64,000 bases of DNA. Origin: a virus. Position numbers and translations under genes: made by a program. Below the pieces are notes generated by a model, which saw only the letters and a list, made by a program, of their open reading frames with translations, did not search any database and was not told the origin of the DNA. Shown piece after piece: positions 44,811 to 52,563 of this stretch (the first letter of the stretch is position 1; each line of letters opens with the position of its first letter). The stretch is taken from IMG/VR virus record IMGVR_UViG_3300022751_000016, positions 1-64,000 of that record, one strand, 5' to 3'.

Positions 44811-45011
44811 ATGACAACAGAGAGATTTAAAGAACTAGAAGACAGAAATAAAGATAATCCAATGCAATTATGTTTTGAAATCTTTAACGAAGAGAAATCC
44901 AGAATACCATTATCTCAGTTTGAACAGATGTTTACAGCTTGGTTACATTTATTTAAAGGCGGAGATATATATTCAGCAATAGAGTATTTTAAAAATAATA
45001 AAGTGAAATGA
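44811..45011 (+). CDS. Uncharacterised 66-residue helical protein
   Basis: Helical, charged (MTTERFKELEDRNKDNPMQL). Overlaps the next ATG by four bases. Confidence 0.5.
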   Translation: MTTERFKELEDRNKDNPMQLCFEIFNEEKSRIPLSQFEQMFTAWLHLFKGGDIYSAIEYFKNNKVK

Positions 45012-45298
45012 TACAGTACTTAATAGAAGGTGACAAATACATTTTACACTATCAAGAATTGAAAGAGAAGTATATATTGCATATCGCGATGTCAGATGAA
45101 GAGTTTATGAAAAATTTACCATCAGCTCTACATTTAGCGTGTGTTATCTGTTTCTTGAAAGAGATTCCAACATATATTTGTTTGAGTGATAAGGGCGTTA
45201 TACATGAGTTAACACACTTAATTCAACACGGAACGGATGAGTTAATAGTTTTGAAAGATATTAGAAAAGTGTTTAAACAACAATTGAAATTAGCATGA
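45008..45298 (+). CDS. Uncharacterised 96-residue protein
   Basis: Contains SALHLACVICFLKEIPTYIC and GVIHELTHLIQHGTD; the HELTH stretch resembles the HExxH motif of zinc metalloproteases but lacks further family signals. ATGA overlaps at both ends. Confidence 0.5.
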   Translation: MIQYLIEGDKYILHYQELKEKYILHIAMSDEEFMKNLPSALHLACVICFLKEIPTYICLSDKGVIHELTHLIQHGTDELIVLKDIRKVFKQQLKLA

Positions 45299-45615
45299 AA
45301 ATAACAAAAACCAAAGAGATAATTACAGAAGAAGTTCAAATTAAGACAGGAACTTACTACTTCGAAGATGAAAATATAATAGCTTACAAATTTGTACTGC
45401 ATGAGCCAGAAGAAGATTATTCAGAATATGAGTTGGAAACCCTTCAAAGTTATGCTAATTTAAATAGTATTAAAATAAAAGAAGACGGAGCTTGGGATGA
45501 GAATGATTTACCTTATGTATTTAAACAATTTATTTTAGGTATTTCTGGAAAAGAGATTTTAAAAGAAGATTACTATAAGGAAAGACAACAGATATTAGAA
45601 AAGTTATGCAAGTAG
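45295..45615 (+). CDS. Uncharacterised acidic protein, 106 residues
   Basis: Beta-rich start (KITKTKEIITEEVQIKTGTY) similar in build to the 90-residue protein at 31673. Not recognised. Confidence 0.55.
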   Translation: MKITKTKEIITEEVQIKTGTYYFEDENIIAYKFVLHEPEEDYSEYELETLQSYANLNSIKIKEDGAWDENDLPYVFKQFILGISGKEILKEDYYKERQQILEKLCK

Positions 45616-45827
45616 GAGATAAAACAACAATGTATTTTGATTGCTTCGGAGTTACAAGTGAAGAAGATGTAATTGTAAGGAGTGTGGATAGAAATGGAAT
45701 AACTCTTCAAGACCAATATTTCAATGGAGAAGAGAATGAAGAATATTATTTGTTTTCTGTTGACACTGGAAAATGTTTAAACGAACCTAGGGCTGGATTC
45801 GGCGGGAAAAGAAGATTAAAAAAGTGA
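45606..45827 (+). CDS. Uncharacterised 73-residue protein
   Basis: Beta-rich small domain (MQVGDKTTMYFDCFGVTSEE), possibly an SH3-like barrel. Basic tail GFGGKRRLKK. Overlaps the previous gene by ten bases. Confidence 0.5.
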   Translation: MQVGDKTTMYFDCFGVTSEEDVIVRSVDRNGITLQDQYFNGEENEEYYLFSVDTGKCLNEPRAGFGGKRRLKK

Positions 45828-45828
45828 G

Positions 45829-46032
45829 ATGAAAATAACAGAAAGAAGAATAGTGATTCAGAATTGGTATGAAACTGAATTATCTAAAACAGGTTGGGAC
45901 ACTTACGGCTGGATGTTTAAAGATGACTATCAAGGACTTCTTTTAGGTTGGAAAATTGTAGAAATACTTCAATCTGATAAATATGGAAATCTTGTTACAG
46001 GTATCGCCGAAAAAGAAACTAAGATAAAATGA
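45829..46032 (+). CDS. Uncharacterised 67-residue protein
   Basis: Trp- and Tyr-rich (QNWYETELSKTGWDTYGWMF). Not recognised. Overlaps the kinase-like gene by four bases. Confidence 0.5.
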   Translation: MKITERRIVIQNWYETELSKTGWDTYGWMFKDDYQGLLLGWKIVEILQSDKYGNLVTGIAEKETKIK

Positions 46033-46541
46033 AATACGAAAAATTAGTAAGACTAGAAAATAATCTAAACTCAATAGAAGAGGTTTGTACTATATCTCAC
46101 CTACAAGATGTAAACACAGATTTAATTTTATCTTTGTGCGGTAAGAAAATAGGTTCGGGAGTTTATAGAGCAGTCTATGAATACAATTTTGACGATAGTT
46201 ATGTAATTAAAATAGAACCTAATAACACCGAATGCAATATAACTGAATACATGCTTTGGGATGAAATTAGAGGTTTGTGTGGAGATTTGGAATGGGTTAA
46301 AGATTGGTTCGCTCCCGTTTTATGGATGTCCCCAAATGGTAAAATCCTAGTTATGAAAAAGACGGAAGAAAAACCTAATAAGGAAAGACCTAAAGAAATT
46401 CCAGCATTTTTAACAGATTTAAAAAGAGATAATTTCGGTTGGATTGGTAACAAATTTGTTTGTCATGATTATGGATTTATTCATAAGTTTATAAAGTACG
46501 AAAATAAAATGCAAAAAATTAAAAAAGATTGCTGGTGGTAA
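46029..46541 (+). CDS. Compact protein-kinase-like protein
   Basis: 170 residues. Kinase-like signals in the right order: glycine loop KIGSGVYRAVY (40-50), VIK lysine (61), a helix with Glu (72-79), hinge ILVMKK, catalytic loop TDLKRDNFG (129-137, like RDLKPEN), and DYG (147-149, in place of DFG). The chain ends 20 residues later, so almost all of the C-lobe after the activation segment is missing. An active mini-kinase, a pseudokinase, or an unrelated fold with chance matches are all possible. Confidence 0.55.
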   Translation: MKYEKLVRLENNLNSIEEVCTISHLQDVNTDLILSLCGKKIGSGVYRAVYEYNFDDSYVIKIEPNNTECNITEYMLWDEIRGLCGDLEWVKDWFAPVLWMSPNGKILVMKKTEEKPNKERPKEIPAFLTDLKRDNFGWIGNKFVCHDYGFIHKFIKYENKMQKIKKDCWW

Positions 46542-46687
46542 ATAAAGAAGTTGTAAAAAAAGCAGATATTAACTATCCTATGGAAGGAATCAATCACATA
46601 TTTAAGACCAATGAACAAAATAAGACAGGGATTAAAAAGTTTGGTAGGTTTAGATATATTAGTAATAAAGTCGAATCTGCAAAATAA
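46535..46687 (+). CDS. Small basic protein, 50 residues, start uncertain
   Basis: An open frame from a GTG overlapping the kinase-like stop; an ATG at 46580 would give 35 residues. The C-terminal half (KTGIKKFGRFRYISNKVESA) is basic. Low-confidence gene. Confidence 0.35.
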   Translation: MVNKEVVKKADINYPMEGINHIFKTNEQNKTGIKKFGRFRYISNKVESAK

Positions 46688-46736
46688 ACCTGACCACTTT
46701 ATTAAATAAAAGTAACTTTATCATAAAGCAAAAAAT

Positions 46737-47291
46737 ATGGCACTAGAAAGAACAGTTAAAATGAAAAACGTACAAGTTAAAGAAGAAAGTAAAAGACCTA
46801 AAACAGATTTCGAACCACCAAAAGGAGTCCGAAAAGAAGTTGACTATGATAGTAAAGCAGATACTCTTCTACACATTAAAAGAGTAGCACAACTATTAAC
46901 TGAAGCATCGGTTGAATTAATTAGACGTGCAAATATTCACGATAATTCAAAACTTGAGAGCCCTGAAAAAGAATTGTTTGATGAATTTACTCCTAAATTG
47001 AAAGATTGTACATTTGGCTCTGACGAATATAAAGGTTTTTTAAAAGGTTTAAGGGTTGCACTTGTCCATCACTACGAAAATAACAGTCATCATCCAGAAC
47101 ATTATGAAAATGGAGTAAACGGTTTTGACCTATTTGATTTAGTTGAAATGTTTTTTGATTGGAAAGCCGCAACAGAAAGGATGAAAGATGGAGATATTTA
47201 TAAATCAATTGCAATAAATAAAGAACGTTTTGATTTATCTGAACAAGTGGCAGATATTTTCACAAACACATCTAAAAGACTAAACTATTAA
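46737..47291 (+). CDS. DUF5662-like protein (HD-like helical phage protein)
   Basis: 184 residues. The segment NIHDNSKLESPE, VHHYENNSHHPEHYENG and VNGFDLFDLVEMFFDWKAA, with several His and Asp at metal-binding-like positions, matches the DUF5662 family of phage and prophage proteins, which are predicted metal-dependent and helical. Exact activity unknown. Confidence 0.7.
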   Translation: MALERTVKMKNVQVKEESKRPKTDFEPPKGVRKEVDYDSKADTLLHIKRVAQLLTEASVELIRRANIHDNSKLESPEKELFDEFTPKLKDCTFGSDEYKGFLKGLRVALVHHYENNSHHPEHYENGVNGFDLFDLVEMFFDWKAATERMKDGDIYKSIAINKERFDLSEQVADIFTNTSKRLNY

Positions 47292-47293
47292 TT

Positions 47294-47509
47294 ATGTGGA
47301 AAGAAATATTAGCACTTATTTTGGGGTTTGCAACTTTAGGTTTAGTGTTTACTTATGCGGAGAATTCTGCCGCCGAACAAAAGATTAAAAACATAGATAA
47401 ATTATATCGACTAAAAATGGATTTAGAAAATGTAAAGTCAATGCAAGAAACAGATAGTCTGATAAAAGATACTGAACGATTAATTGATTTAATGAATAAT
47501 ATAAAATAA
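47294..47509 (+). CDS. Small membrane protein with coiled coil
   Basis: 71 residues: one N-terminal membrane helix (ILALILGFATLGLVFTY) followed by a charged helix. Two bases after the previous gene. Confidence 0.55.
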   Translation: MWKEILALILGFATLGLVFTYAENSAAEQKIKNIDKLYRLKMDLENVKSMQETDSLIKDTERLIDLMNNIK

Positions 47510-47510
47510 A

Positions 47511-47960
47511 GTGGAGGACATAGACGGAATTCACCATATAAATATCTATTCCAAGGGTAAGACAGAGATAGGTAGATGGTTAAGTAACTTCGCTTATTCT
47601 CCTGTGCAAACTGAGCATGGTTGGTTTGATTCTTTAGAAGGTTATTGGTATTGGCACACTACTTTAAATGACAGGCTTAGAGAAGTTCATGGATTCGCTG
47701 CCAAAAAGCTCGGAAAAGAAAGCGAAAAATTAATAGAAATACTAGATGAGGTATTCAAAGAAAAAATCTGTAGAGCTTTAGATGCTAAATTAAAAACTCG
47801 TTCTAAGTGGGTGTCAGAACAATGTAGCTTACCGTTGAAACATTATTATGAGTATGGAAGTGGGGAGTCCGCCAAAAGAGTTGAAAAACAAGAGTATAAT
47901 TGGATAACAGAGCACATACAAAATAGAGTAAATCAATTAAGAGAATATTATAAATTATGA
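47511..47960 (+). CDS. NADAR-like protein
   Basis: 149 residues from a GTG. NADAR hallmarks: INIYSKG, LSNFAYSPV, then WFDSLEGYWYWHT (family: W.tsEhYFqa), HGFAAKKLG, and an ICRALDAKL helix. NADAR enzymes act on ADP-ribose; some remove ADP-ribose from guanine placed by DarT toxins. A phage copy could counter such defence, which is an inference. Overlaps the next gene by four bases. Confidence 0.68.
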   Translation: MEDIDGIHHINIYSKGKTEIGRWLSNFAYSPVQTEHGWFDSLEGYWYWHTTLNDRLREVHGFAAKKLGKESEKLIEILDEVFKEKICRALDAKLKTRSKWVSEQCSLPLKHYYEYGSGESAKRVEKQEYNWITEHIQNRVNQLREYYKL

Positions 47961-48166
47961 AATATAAATTAAAATATCTAATACCTTTTATTCCTATTAT
48001 TGGATTTGTAGTAGTACTGTGTGGGAACACTAACAGTTGGTTTAACAAAGATGAGTACGGTAATTTTGAATCTATTTTAGATGACCCTTATATATTTCTT
48101 TATAGCGCTTTTTGGCAAGGGGGGACTACAGCCTTAATTATAACAAAATGTTTAGGAATATGGTAG
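47957..48166 (+). CDS. Small membrane protein, 69 residues
   Basis: Two hydrophobic segments (about 8-22 and 45-63). Not recognised. Confidence 0.5.
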   Translation: MKYKLKYLIPFIPIIGFVVVLCGNTNSWFNKDEYGNFESILDDPYIFLYSAFWQGGTTALIITKCLGIW

Positions 48167-48384
48167 AACAAGTTAGAAATAGGAGACAGTTGTTTTTAGG
48201 TAAAAAAGTTTGGCATAAAGATGTCTATAACGGCAAAGAACAACTAGAAGTAGTTGGAATAAGATATAATGAAATAGAATTAAAAGGAGACTATTCTGGA
48301 GTAGGGCTAGATAACAGTTCGTGTTGGCTACCTTTAGATGGAGTCCTTGTAGATTCATTGGAAAATAAAGGTGCGGATTTATGA
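48148..48384 (+). CDS. Uncharacterised 78-residue protein
   Basis: I use the ATG at 48148 (MFRNMVEQVRNRRQLFLGKK); a TTG at 48112 would overlap the membrane protein by 55 bases. Beta-rich C-terminal part. Not recognised. Confidence 0.5.
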   Translation: MFRNMVEQVRNRRQLFLGKKVWHKDVYNGKEQLEVVGIRYNEIELKGDYSGVGLDNSSCWLPLDGVLVDSLENKGADL

Positions 48385-48728
48385 CAGAAAATCAAAAACA
48401 ATTAAAAATAGCTTTTGTTAAATCCAATTACGGCGAGACAAAAGGATATAAAGTAATGGAAACGTGGAGTGGCTCTGGAGAGTATAAAGATGAAAATAAT
48501 CTAATAGATAACGTAGAGTTTGAAGCTGAATTACATTACTGCGGATTTTCAAGAGGAAGAAGTAGTTTAAACATAGCTTTGGCAGACCATAGAAAAAGAA
48601 TTATCTACTATTCAGGAATGAGTTTATTAGACGAAGCTTTAAAAGGCGGAATTGTTCAGGGAGATAAAATTACAGGAACATTCTGTTTTAAGAAACAGGG
48701 AACATCAATATTATTACAACAGATATGA
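48381..48728 (+). CDS. Uncharacterised 115-residue protein
   Basis: Beta-rich with Gly turns (KVMETWSGSGEYKDENNLID, CGFSRGRSSLNIALADHR). Not recognised. ATGA overlaps both neighbours. Confidence 0.55.
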   Translation: MTENQKQLKIAFVKSNYGETKGYKVMETWSGSGEYKDENNLIDNVEFEAELHYCGFSRGRSSLNIALADHRKRIIYYSGMSLLDEALKGGIVQGDKITGTFCFKKQGTSILLQQI

Positions 48729-48928
48729 GCATATTAAGTGGGTCAGGAATTAAAGAAAAAGAAACAGTAGGTCAAGAGTTCATTGAATGGGCTGAAAAAT
48801 ATTGGTTATTAGATAAGTTGGTAAAAATAGAAACACCTGATGAATTTGCAGGAGAAAAATGCGATTACGATTATATGCGTAATATTTTCATTGAAAAGAT
48901 AAACAAGATTATTAAAGATAGGTTATAA
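48725..48928 (+). CDS. Uncharacterised 67-residue protein with in-frame downstream extension
   Basis: MSILSGSGIKEKETVGQEFI... acidic, helical. After the TAA at 48926-48928 the same frame stays open for 26 more sense codons (NRYDSGRFSRDDEYIIEEVK... to TAA at 49007) with a charged, coding-like composition. This suggests a recent nonsense mutation or read-through. Confidence 0.55.
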   Translation: MSILSGSGIKEKETVGQEFIEWAEKYWLLDKLVKIETPDEFAGEKCDYDYMRNIFIEKINKIIKDRL

Positions 48929-49025
48929 AATAGATATGACAGTGGAAGATTCAGCAGGGATGACGAATACATAATTGAAGAAGTAAAATCGCGGGTAAAA
49001 AATAATTAAACAAAAATAGAAAAAA

Positions 49026-49298
49026 ATGACATTAGAACAAATCAAAAACAGACAAGAGAGAATTAATGACCAATTATTTGGATTATTAAAAAACACGGAA
49101 AGTGTAGTTTTAACAATTATAGGAGATATCCCTTCAGAAGAGCAAGATTTAAAGTCAGAAACACCCTCAGGACTACTACAAGAAATAAGCGCGTATCAAA
49201 ATAGGACAGAATATTTAATAGAGCAGATTAATCGTTATAATGAGCTTTTAACAAGCCGCACTTATACTCCAGTGGAAGCTGTTTGTCAAGCGAGATAA
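49026..49298 (+). CDS. Uncharacterised helical protein, 90 residues
   Basis: Coiled-coil helices (LEQIKNRQERINDQLFGLLK; QNRTEYLIEQINRYNELL) with a short linker. Resembles small head- or replication-associated coiled-coil proteins in phages; function unknown. Confidence 0.55.
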   Translation: MTLEQIKNRQERINDQLFGLLKNTESVVLTIIGDIPSEEQDLKSETPSGLLQEISAYQNRTEYLIEQINRYNELLTSRTYTPVEAVCQAR

Positions 49299-49354
49299 TA
49301 AAGACACTTCCCTTCAGCCTTAAAAAAGTTGGAGGGATTTAAATAATAAAAACT

Positions 49355-49507
49355 ATGAAAATAAAATACCCAACATTAACTGAGATTAAATATGAAGATT
49401 TATCACAAGAACAGTTGATAGGGTTAAATAATTTATTAAAAATACAGCCGACTACTTCAAAAAGTACAATTATATACATTCCTAAAAATAGGTATTTAAT
49501 ATATTAG
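49355..49507 (+). CDS. Small protein, 50 residues
   Basis: MKIKYPTLTEIKYEDLSQEQ... Not recognised. The next 150 bases to the promoter at 49664 hold no gene. Confidence 0.5.
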   Translation: MKIKYPTLTEIKYEDLSQEQLIGLNNLLKIQPTTSKSTIIYIPKNRYLIY

Positions 49508-49642
49508 ACGTTTTAAGGCAATATTTTTATATAAGTTATAACATTATACCAGAAAACTACAAACGTTTCTTAAAATGCCTAAAAAATAGTAAATTTTAAA
49601 TCATTGAATATATTTATAAACATAATTCGGCGGGAAAAGAAA

Positions 49643-49695
49643 AGTTACACAGAAAATAACCAATTTGCACATAAAACATATAATCACTATATTTA
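49643..49695 (+). promoter_or_regulatory. Dyad-class promoter of the 365-residue homing-nuclease gene
   Basis: AGTTAC-N7-ATAACC (49643-49661), AA, TTTG, exactly 20 bases, TATATTTA (49688-49695). The segment TTACACAGAAAATAACCAAT is identical to the (inverted) copies upstream of 375 and of the portal gene. Confidence 0.75.
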
Positions 49696-49710
49696 CACTG
49701 TAGATTGAAA

Positions 49711-49810
49711 GTACGAACTCAGCCTACATAGAAAGCATTTAAAAAATAATTTGGAGAAAGTCTCTACATCTACTGTTCGTACCAGTGGTTGTTTAGACTT
49801 TTTCTGTTTT
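49711..49810 (+). promoter_or_regulatory. Structured leader of the homing-nuclease gene
   Basis: GTACGAAC (49711-49718) pairs perfectly with GTTCGTAC (49775-49782). AGAAAGTCT (49755-49763) can pair with AGACTTTTTCT (49795-49805), which is followed by GTTTT. The two pairings interleave, so the leader may act as an attenuator. Confidence 0.5.
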
Positions 49811-49823
49811 ATATAAAATTATT

Positions 49824-50921
49824 ATGGCACAAATATTAAAAATTCAGGATTTAATAGGTACAACTTACAATAGATTTACTATATTAGAAGAAGGTGCAAG
49901 GCATGTTGAGCCTAACGGTAAAAGACAAAGAGTTATGATATGCGAGTGCTCTTGTGGAACTATTAAAAACATAATGTTAAAAGAGTTAAGAAAAGGCACT
50001 ACTAAATCTTGTGGCTGCCTAGCCGAAGAAATTAAAATAAATATTCAAGAAGGGGATATATTTACTCATTGGACAGTTTTAAATGAAACGGAAGGTTACT
50101 TTAGCAAAAATGGAGAGAAATCAGATAGAGCCTTTAACTGCATTTGTGTTTGTGGTAAAAAGAAGAGTGTAAATAGAAACTCTTTAACTACAGGTCAATC
50201 TAAAAGTTGTGGCTGCCAAGGAAGAGTTAAAAAAGAGAAAGAAGTAAAAATAAAAGCAATACCTGAAAATACAGATTTAGAGATATGGAAAGAGTCCTTT
50301 ACATTTCCAGATTATTATATAAGTAATTTAGGTAAAGCTTACTCCTATAAATCACAAGTTTATCTTAAAGACGCTGAATCGTTTAAAATACAAGATACTG
50401 ATGTATCAAAAATAAAAGAGCTATATAGAACTTTCTATGGTGCATATAATGAAAAATATACCAGTTTGTTTTATGAAGGAGAACCTTGCGCGGAAAACAT
50501 AAGAACAAGAGAGGCAAATACAGAAAGAGCTATTAAGCTAAAAGGGGTTTACAGCAGTATGTATAGTAGATGTTATAGAGTGGAAAATAAATCATACCCA
50601 ACTTACGGAGCTAAAGGAGTAAAAATTGAAGAGTCATTCGACACATTTAATAAATTTTTTGATTGGGCTATAAACAACGGGTATAAGGAAGGATTGGAAA
50701 TAGACAGGATAGAATCAGATAAAGGATATTGTTCTTCTAATTGTAGATTTATTACTAAAGAGGAAAATAATCTTAGAGGTAAGTTTATAAATTTGACCTT
50801 AGCTGATGTAAAATGGATTAGGTCTGATGAATTTACTTATGAGAAGGCACTTGATAAATTTACTTGTTCTAGAAAGGTGATATCGAATATTAGAAATTAT
50901 ATAACTTTTAAAGATATTTGA
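49824..50921 (+). CDS. HNH/AP2-type homing endonuclease
   Basis: 365 residues. Two N-terminal zinc-like repeats (CECSCGTIKN...KSCGC; CICVCGKKKS...KSCGC). The C-terminal part has YSSMYSRCYRVENKSYPTYG, GLEIDRIESDKGYCSSNCRF and ITKEENN, the typical signature of phage HNH homing endonucleases (YGGRG, DRIDxxGxYxxxNCRW, EQxxN). Driven by a dyad-class promoter, which is unexpected for a selfish gene. Confidence 0.8.
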   Translation: MAQILKIQDLIGTTYNRFTILEEGARHVEPNGKRQRVMICECSCGTIKNIMLKELRKGTTKSCGCLAEEIKINIQEGDIFTHWTVLNETEGYFSKNGEKSDRAFNCICVCGKKKSVNRNSLTTGQSKSCGCQGRVKKEKEVKIKAIPENTDLEIWKESFTFPDYYISNLGKAYSYKSQVYLKDAESFKIQDTDVSKIKELYRTFYGAYNEKYTSLFYEGEPCAENIRTREANTERAIKLKGVYSSMYSRCYRVENKSYPTYGAKGVKIEESFDTFNKFFDWAINNGYKEGLEIDRIESDKGYCSSNCRFITKEENNLRGKFINLTLADVKWIRSDEFTYEKALDKFTCSRKVISNIRNYITFKDI

Positions 50922-51383
50922 AAATGTTATGAACGTCCTCGGGTGTGAGATGTCCATATATCAAGCCCCTATCAAAGTTACCCCTCTTTTTGTCCCATAC
51001 CCGCCTATTGTTTCAATCTTCTAAAATCTATTCTTAGAGGGCTTGAAAATGTTTTTCACTTTTGAGTTTTATTTTAGTTCTTTGTATAGTTGCTTATGTT
51101 GTTATCTAAGTATTTTTAACCGTTTCTTTTCTCTTTTAATTTCTTTTTGCGGGCGAATTGTGTAGAGTATTTAAATATATTCTCTATATAATATGATTGC
51201 GTGCGCACGTGATACATAAAAAATAATTAATATCCTATTTTTATTTTAATTATTTTGGTTATACATTTGTAAGGTCGAAAGAGGATAACAATCCAATAGA
51301 CAAACAAAGTTCTTATACACTTTCTTTTTTAATATGCAAGTAAAATTTAATTTATTTTTGCATTGAAGTAAAAAAGTTTATAG
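50922..51383 (+). other. Non-coding stretch with inverted repeats and a 10-base palindrome
   Basis: No gene. TCAAGCCC (50961-50968) and GGGCTTGA (51039-51046) are perfect complements. CGTGCGCACG at 51200-51209 is a perfect GC-rich palindrome in very AT-rich DNA. A weak promoter (TTTT, 20 bases, TACATTTG at 51262-51269) leads into GAAAG...CTTTC followed by TTTTTT near 51276-51335, a possible small RNA of about 60 bases. Confidence 0.45.
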
Positions 51384-51596
51384 TATCTTTACACTATCGG
51401 AAACGAAGCAAGTTAATTGACATATTGAATAATAGTTTAATCCAGCCTAATAAAGGATTATAGCTTTTAACGCAGCTATTACAGCAAAGTCCCATTTAGT
51501 AATGGTTTGGTGCAACTCCATAAATACTAAATCCCTTGCAAATTTATGTTTGTAGCATCGAAGCAACAAGGGAACTAATTTAAAAACTTATTTATT
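51384..51596 (+). ncRNA. Structured leader or small RNA
   Basis: After a -7-like box TATCTTTA (51384-51391) come four hairpins in a row: AATCC/GGATT (51439-51459), ATAGCT/AGCTAT (51460-51479), TTTAGTA/TACTAAA (51495-51531), CCCTTG/CAAGGG (51533-51572). It ends 25 bases before the ATG at 51597. Such regular folding suggests a functional leader. Confidence 0.5.
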
Positions 51597-51788
51597 ATGT
51601 TAAACATACATTTAAAAATCGAGGCTAAAATAACTTGTTTTATCACATTGGCACAATTATCCGAGTTAACAAATAAAAAACAATCTGAAACATTAAAAAG
51701 TTTATATGTTACATTTAGCAAAGATTGTTTTCTATTACCTTATAAAGTACAAAAGCTATCTAAACGAGCAAGACGAAATTTAATTTAA
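51597..51788 (+). CDS. Uncharacterised 63-residue basic protein
   Basis: Basic and helical (TLAQLSELTNKKQSETLKSL, QKLSKRARRNL); the middle could be a helix-turn-helix. Preceded by the structured leader. Confidence 0.5.
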   Translation: MLNIHLKIEAKITCFITLAQLSELTNKKQSETLKSLYVTFSKDCFLLPYKVQKLSKRARRNLI

Positions 51789-51799
51789 AAATATATCTT

Positions 51800-51946
51800 A
51801 TGAAACTACCTAAACAAATAAGGCTTAACTATTGGTGGATTAATAGAAAGCCTATTTTATTACTTTCTTTTGGCTTTTTAGTCTTCTTTTTGGCGGCAAA
51901 TGTGTTACTTAATCTTATTGAATATCTTACTAATCTTTTAAATTAA
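51800..51946 (+). CDS. Small membrane protein, 48 residues
   Basis: Basic N-terminus (MKLPKQIRLNYWWINRKP), then one hydrophobic helix LLLSFGFLVFFLAANVLLNL. Not recognised. Confidence 0.5.
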   Translation: MKLPKQIRLNYWWINRKPILLLSFGFLVFFLAANVLLNLIEYLTNLLN

Positions 51947-51952
51947 CTTATT

Positions 51953-52192
51953 ATGAAAGCGCAAATAAAACTAATAAACAATAGTGGTTGTAGTCCTATC
52001 GAAGTATTTAATTCTGTAAAGGACTTAAAGACTTATTTAAACGAGTGCCTTTATTATGCCACTGAATTATATTTAAATATTGAATGTAATTACACGGATA
52101 ATTGGGAATATTCTAAAATTACAGACTTAAGAAGCTTATTAAGTGAAGCTAAATTTTATGATAGTGTTTTATGTGTTAATGTAGAATATTAG
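51953..52192 (+). CDS. Uncharacterised 79-residue protein
   Basis: Mixed alpha/beta (MKAQIKLINNSGCSPIEVFN). Not recognised. All starts in this stretch share the sequence TTATTATG or TTATG. Confidence 0.5.
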   Translation: MKAQIKLINNSGCSPIEVFNSVKDLKTYLNECLYYATELYLNIECNYTDNWEYSKITDLRSLLSEAKFYDSVLCVNVEY

Positions 52193-52219
52193 TAACAACC
52201 TTATAAAAACTAAATTATT

Positions 52220-52558
52220 ATGAACTATCTACAAATGTTATCCGATAAAATAAATTCTTATAAAAGTTATAACCAAGCGGTAAAAACTAGAGTTTTAAAG
52301 CAATTAGAGAATAGAACGGAATTGACTGAACAGCAGTATAAAACTGTTATTAAAAACGTTCCTAAAGTAATGAAAGCAAATAAATTGTTTCTTACTAAGT
52401 ACAATAACGAGTATAAAAAGGTTTTAGGCGTTTCAGTTCATAGATATGCACCTGAATTAAACACTTTACAATACATTAGTGGAACAATTATAAAAGTTCC
52501 ACAACAAACAACGGTCGAGGACGCAATAAAATATTTAATTAATAACGGTAAAATTTAA
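52220..52558 (+). CDS. Uncharacterised helical protein, 112 residues
   Basis: Basic and helical N-terminal 70 residues; C-terminal HRYAPELNTLQYISGTIIKV. Not recognised; may bind nucleic acid. Confidence 0.55.
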   Translation: MNYLQMLSDKINSYKSYNQAVKTRVLKQLENRTELTEQQYKTVIKNVPKVMKANKLFLTKYNNEYKKVLGVSVHRYAPELNTLQYISGTIIKVPQQTTVEDAIKYLINNGKI

Positions 52559-52563
52559 ACAAT

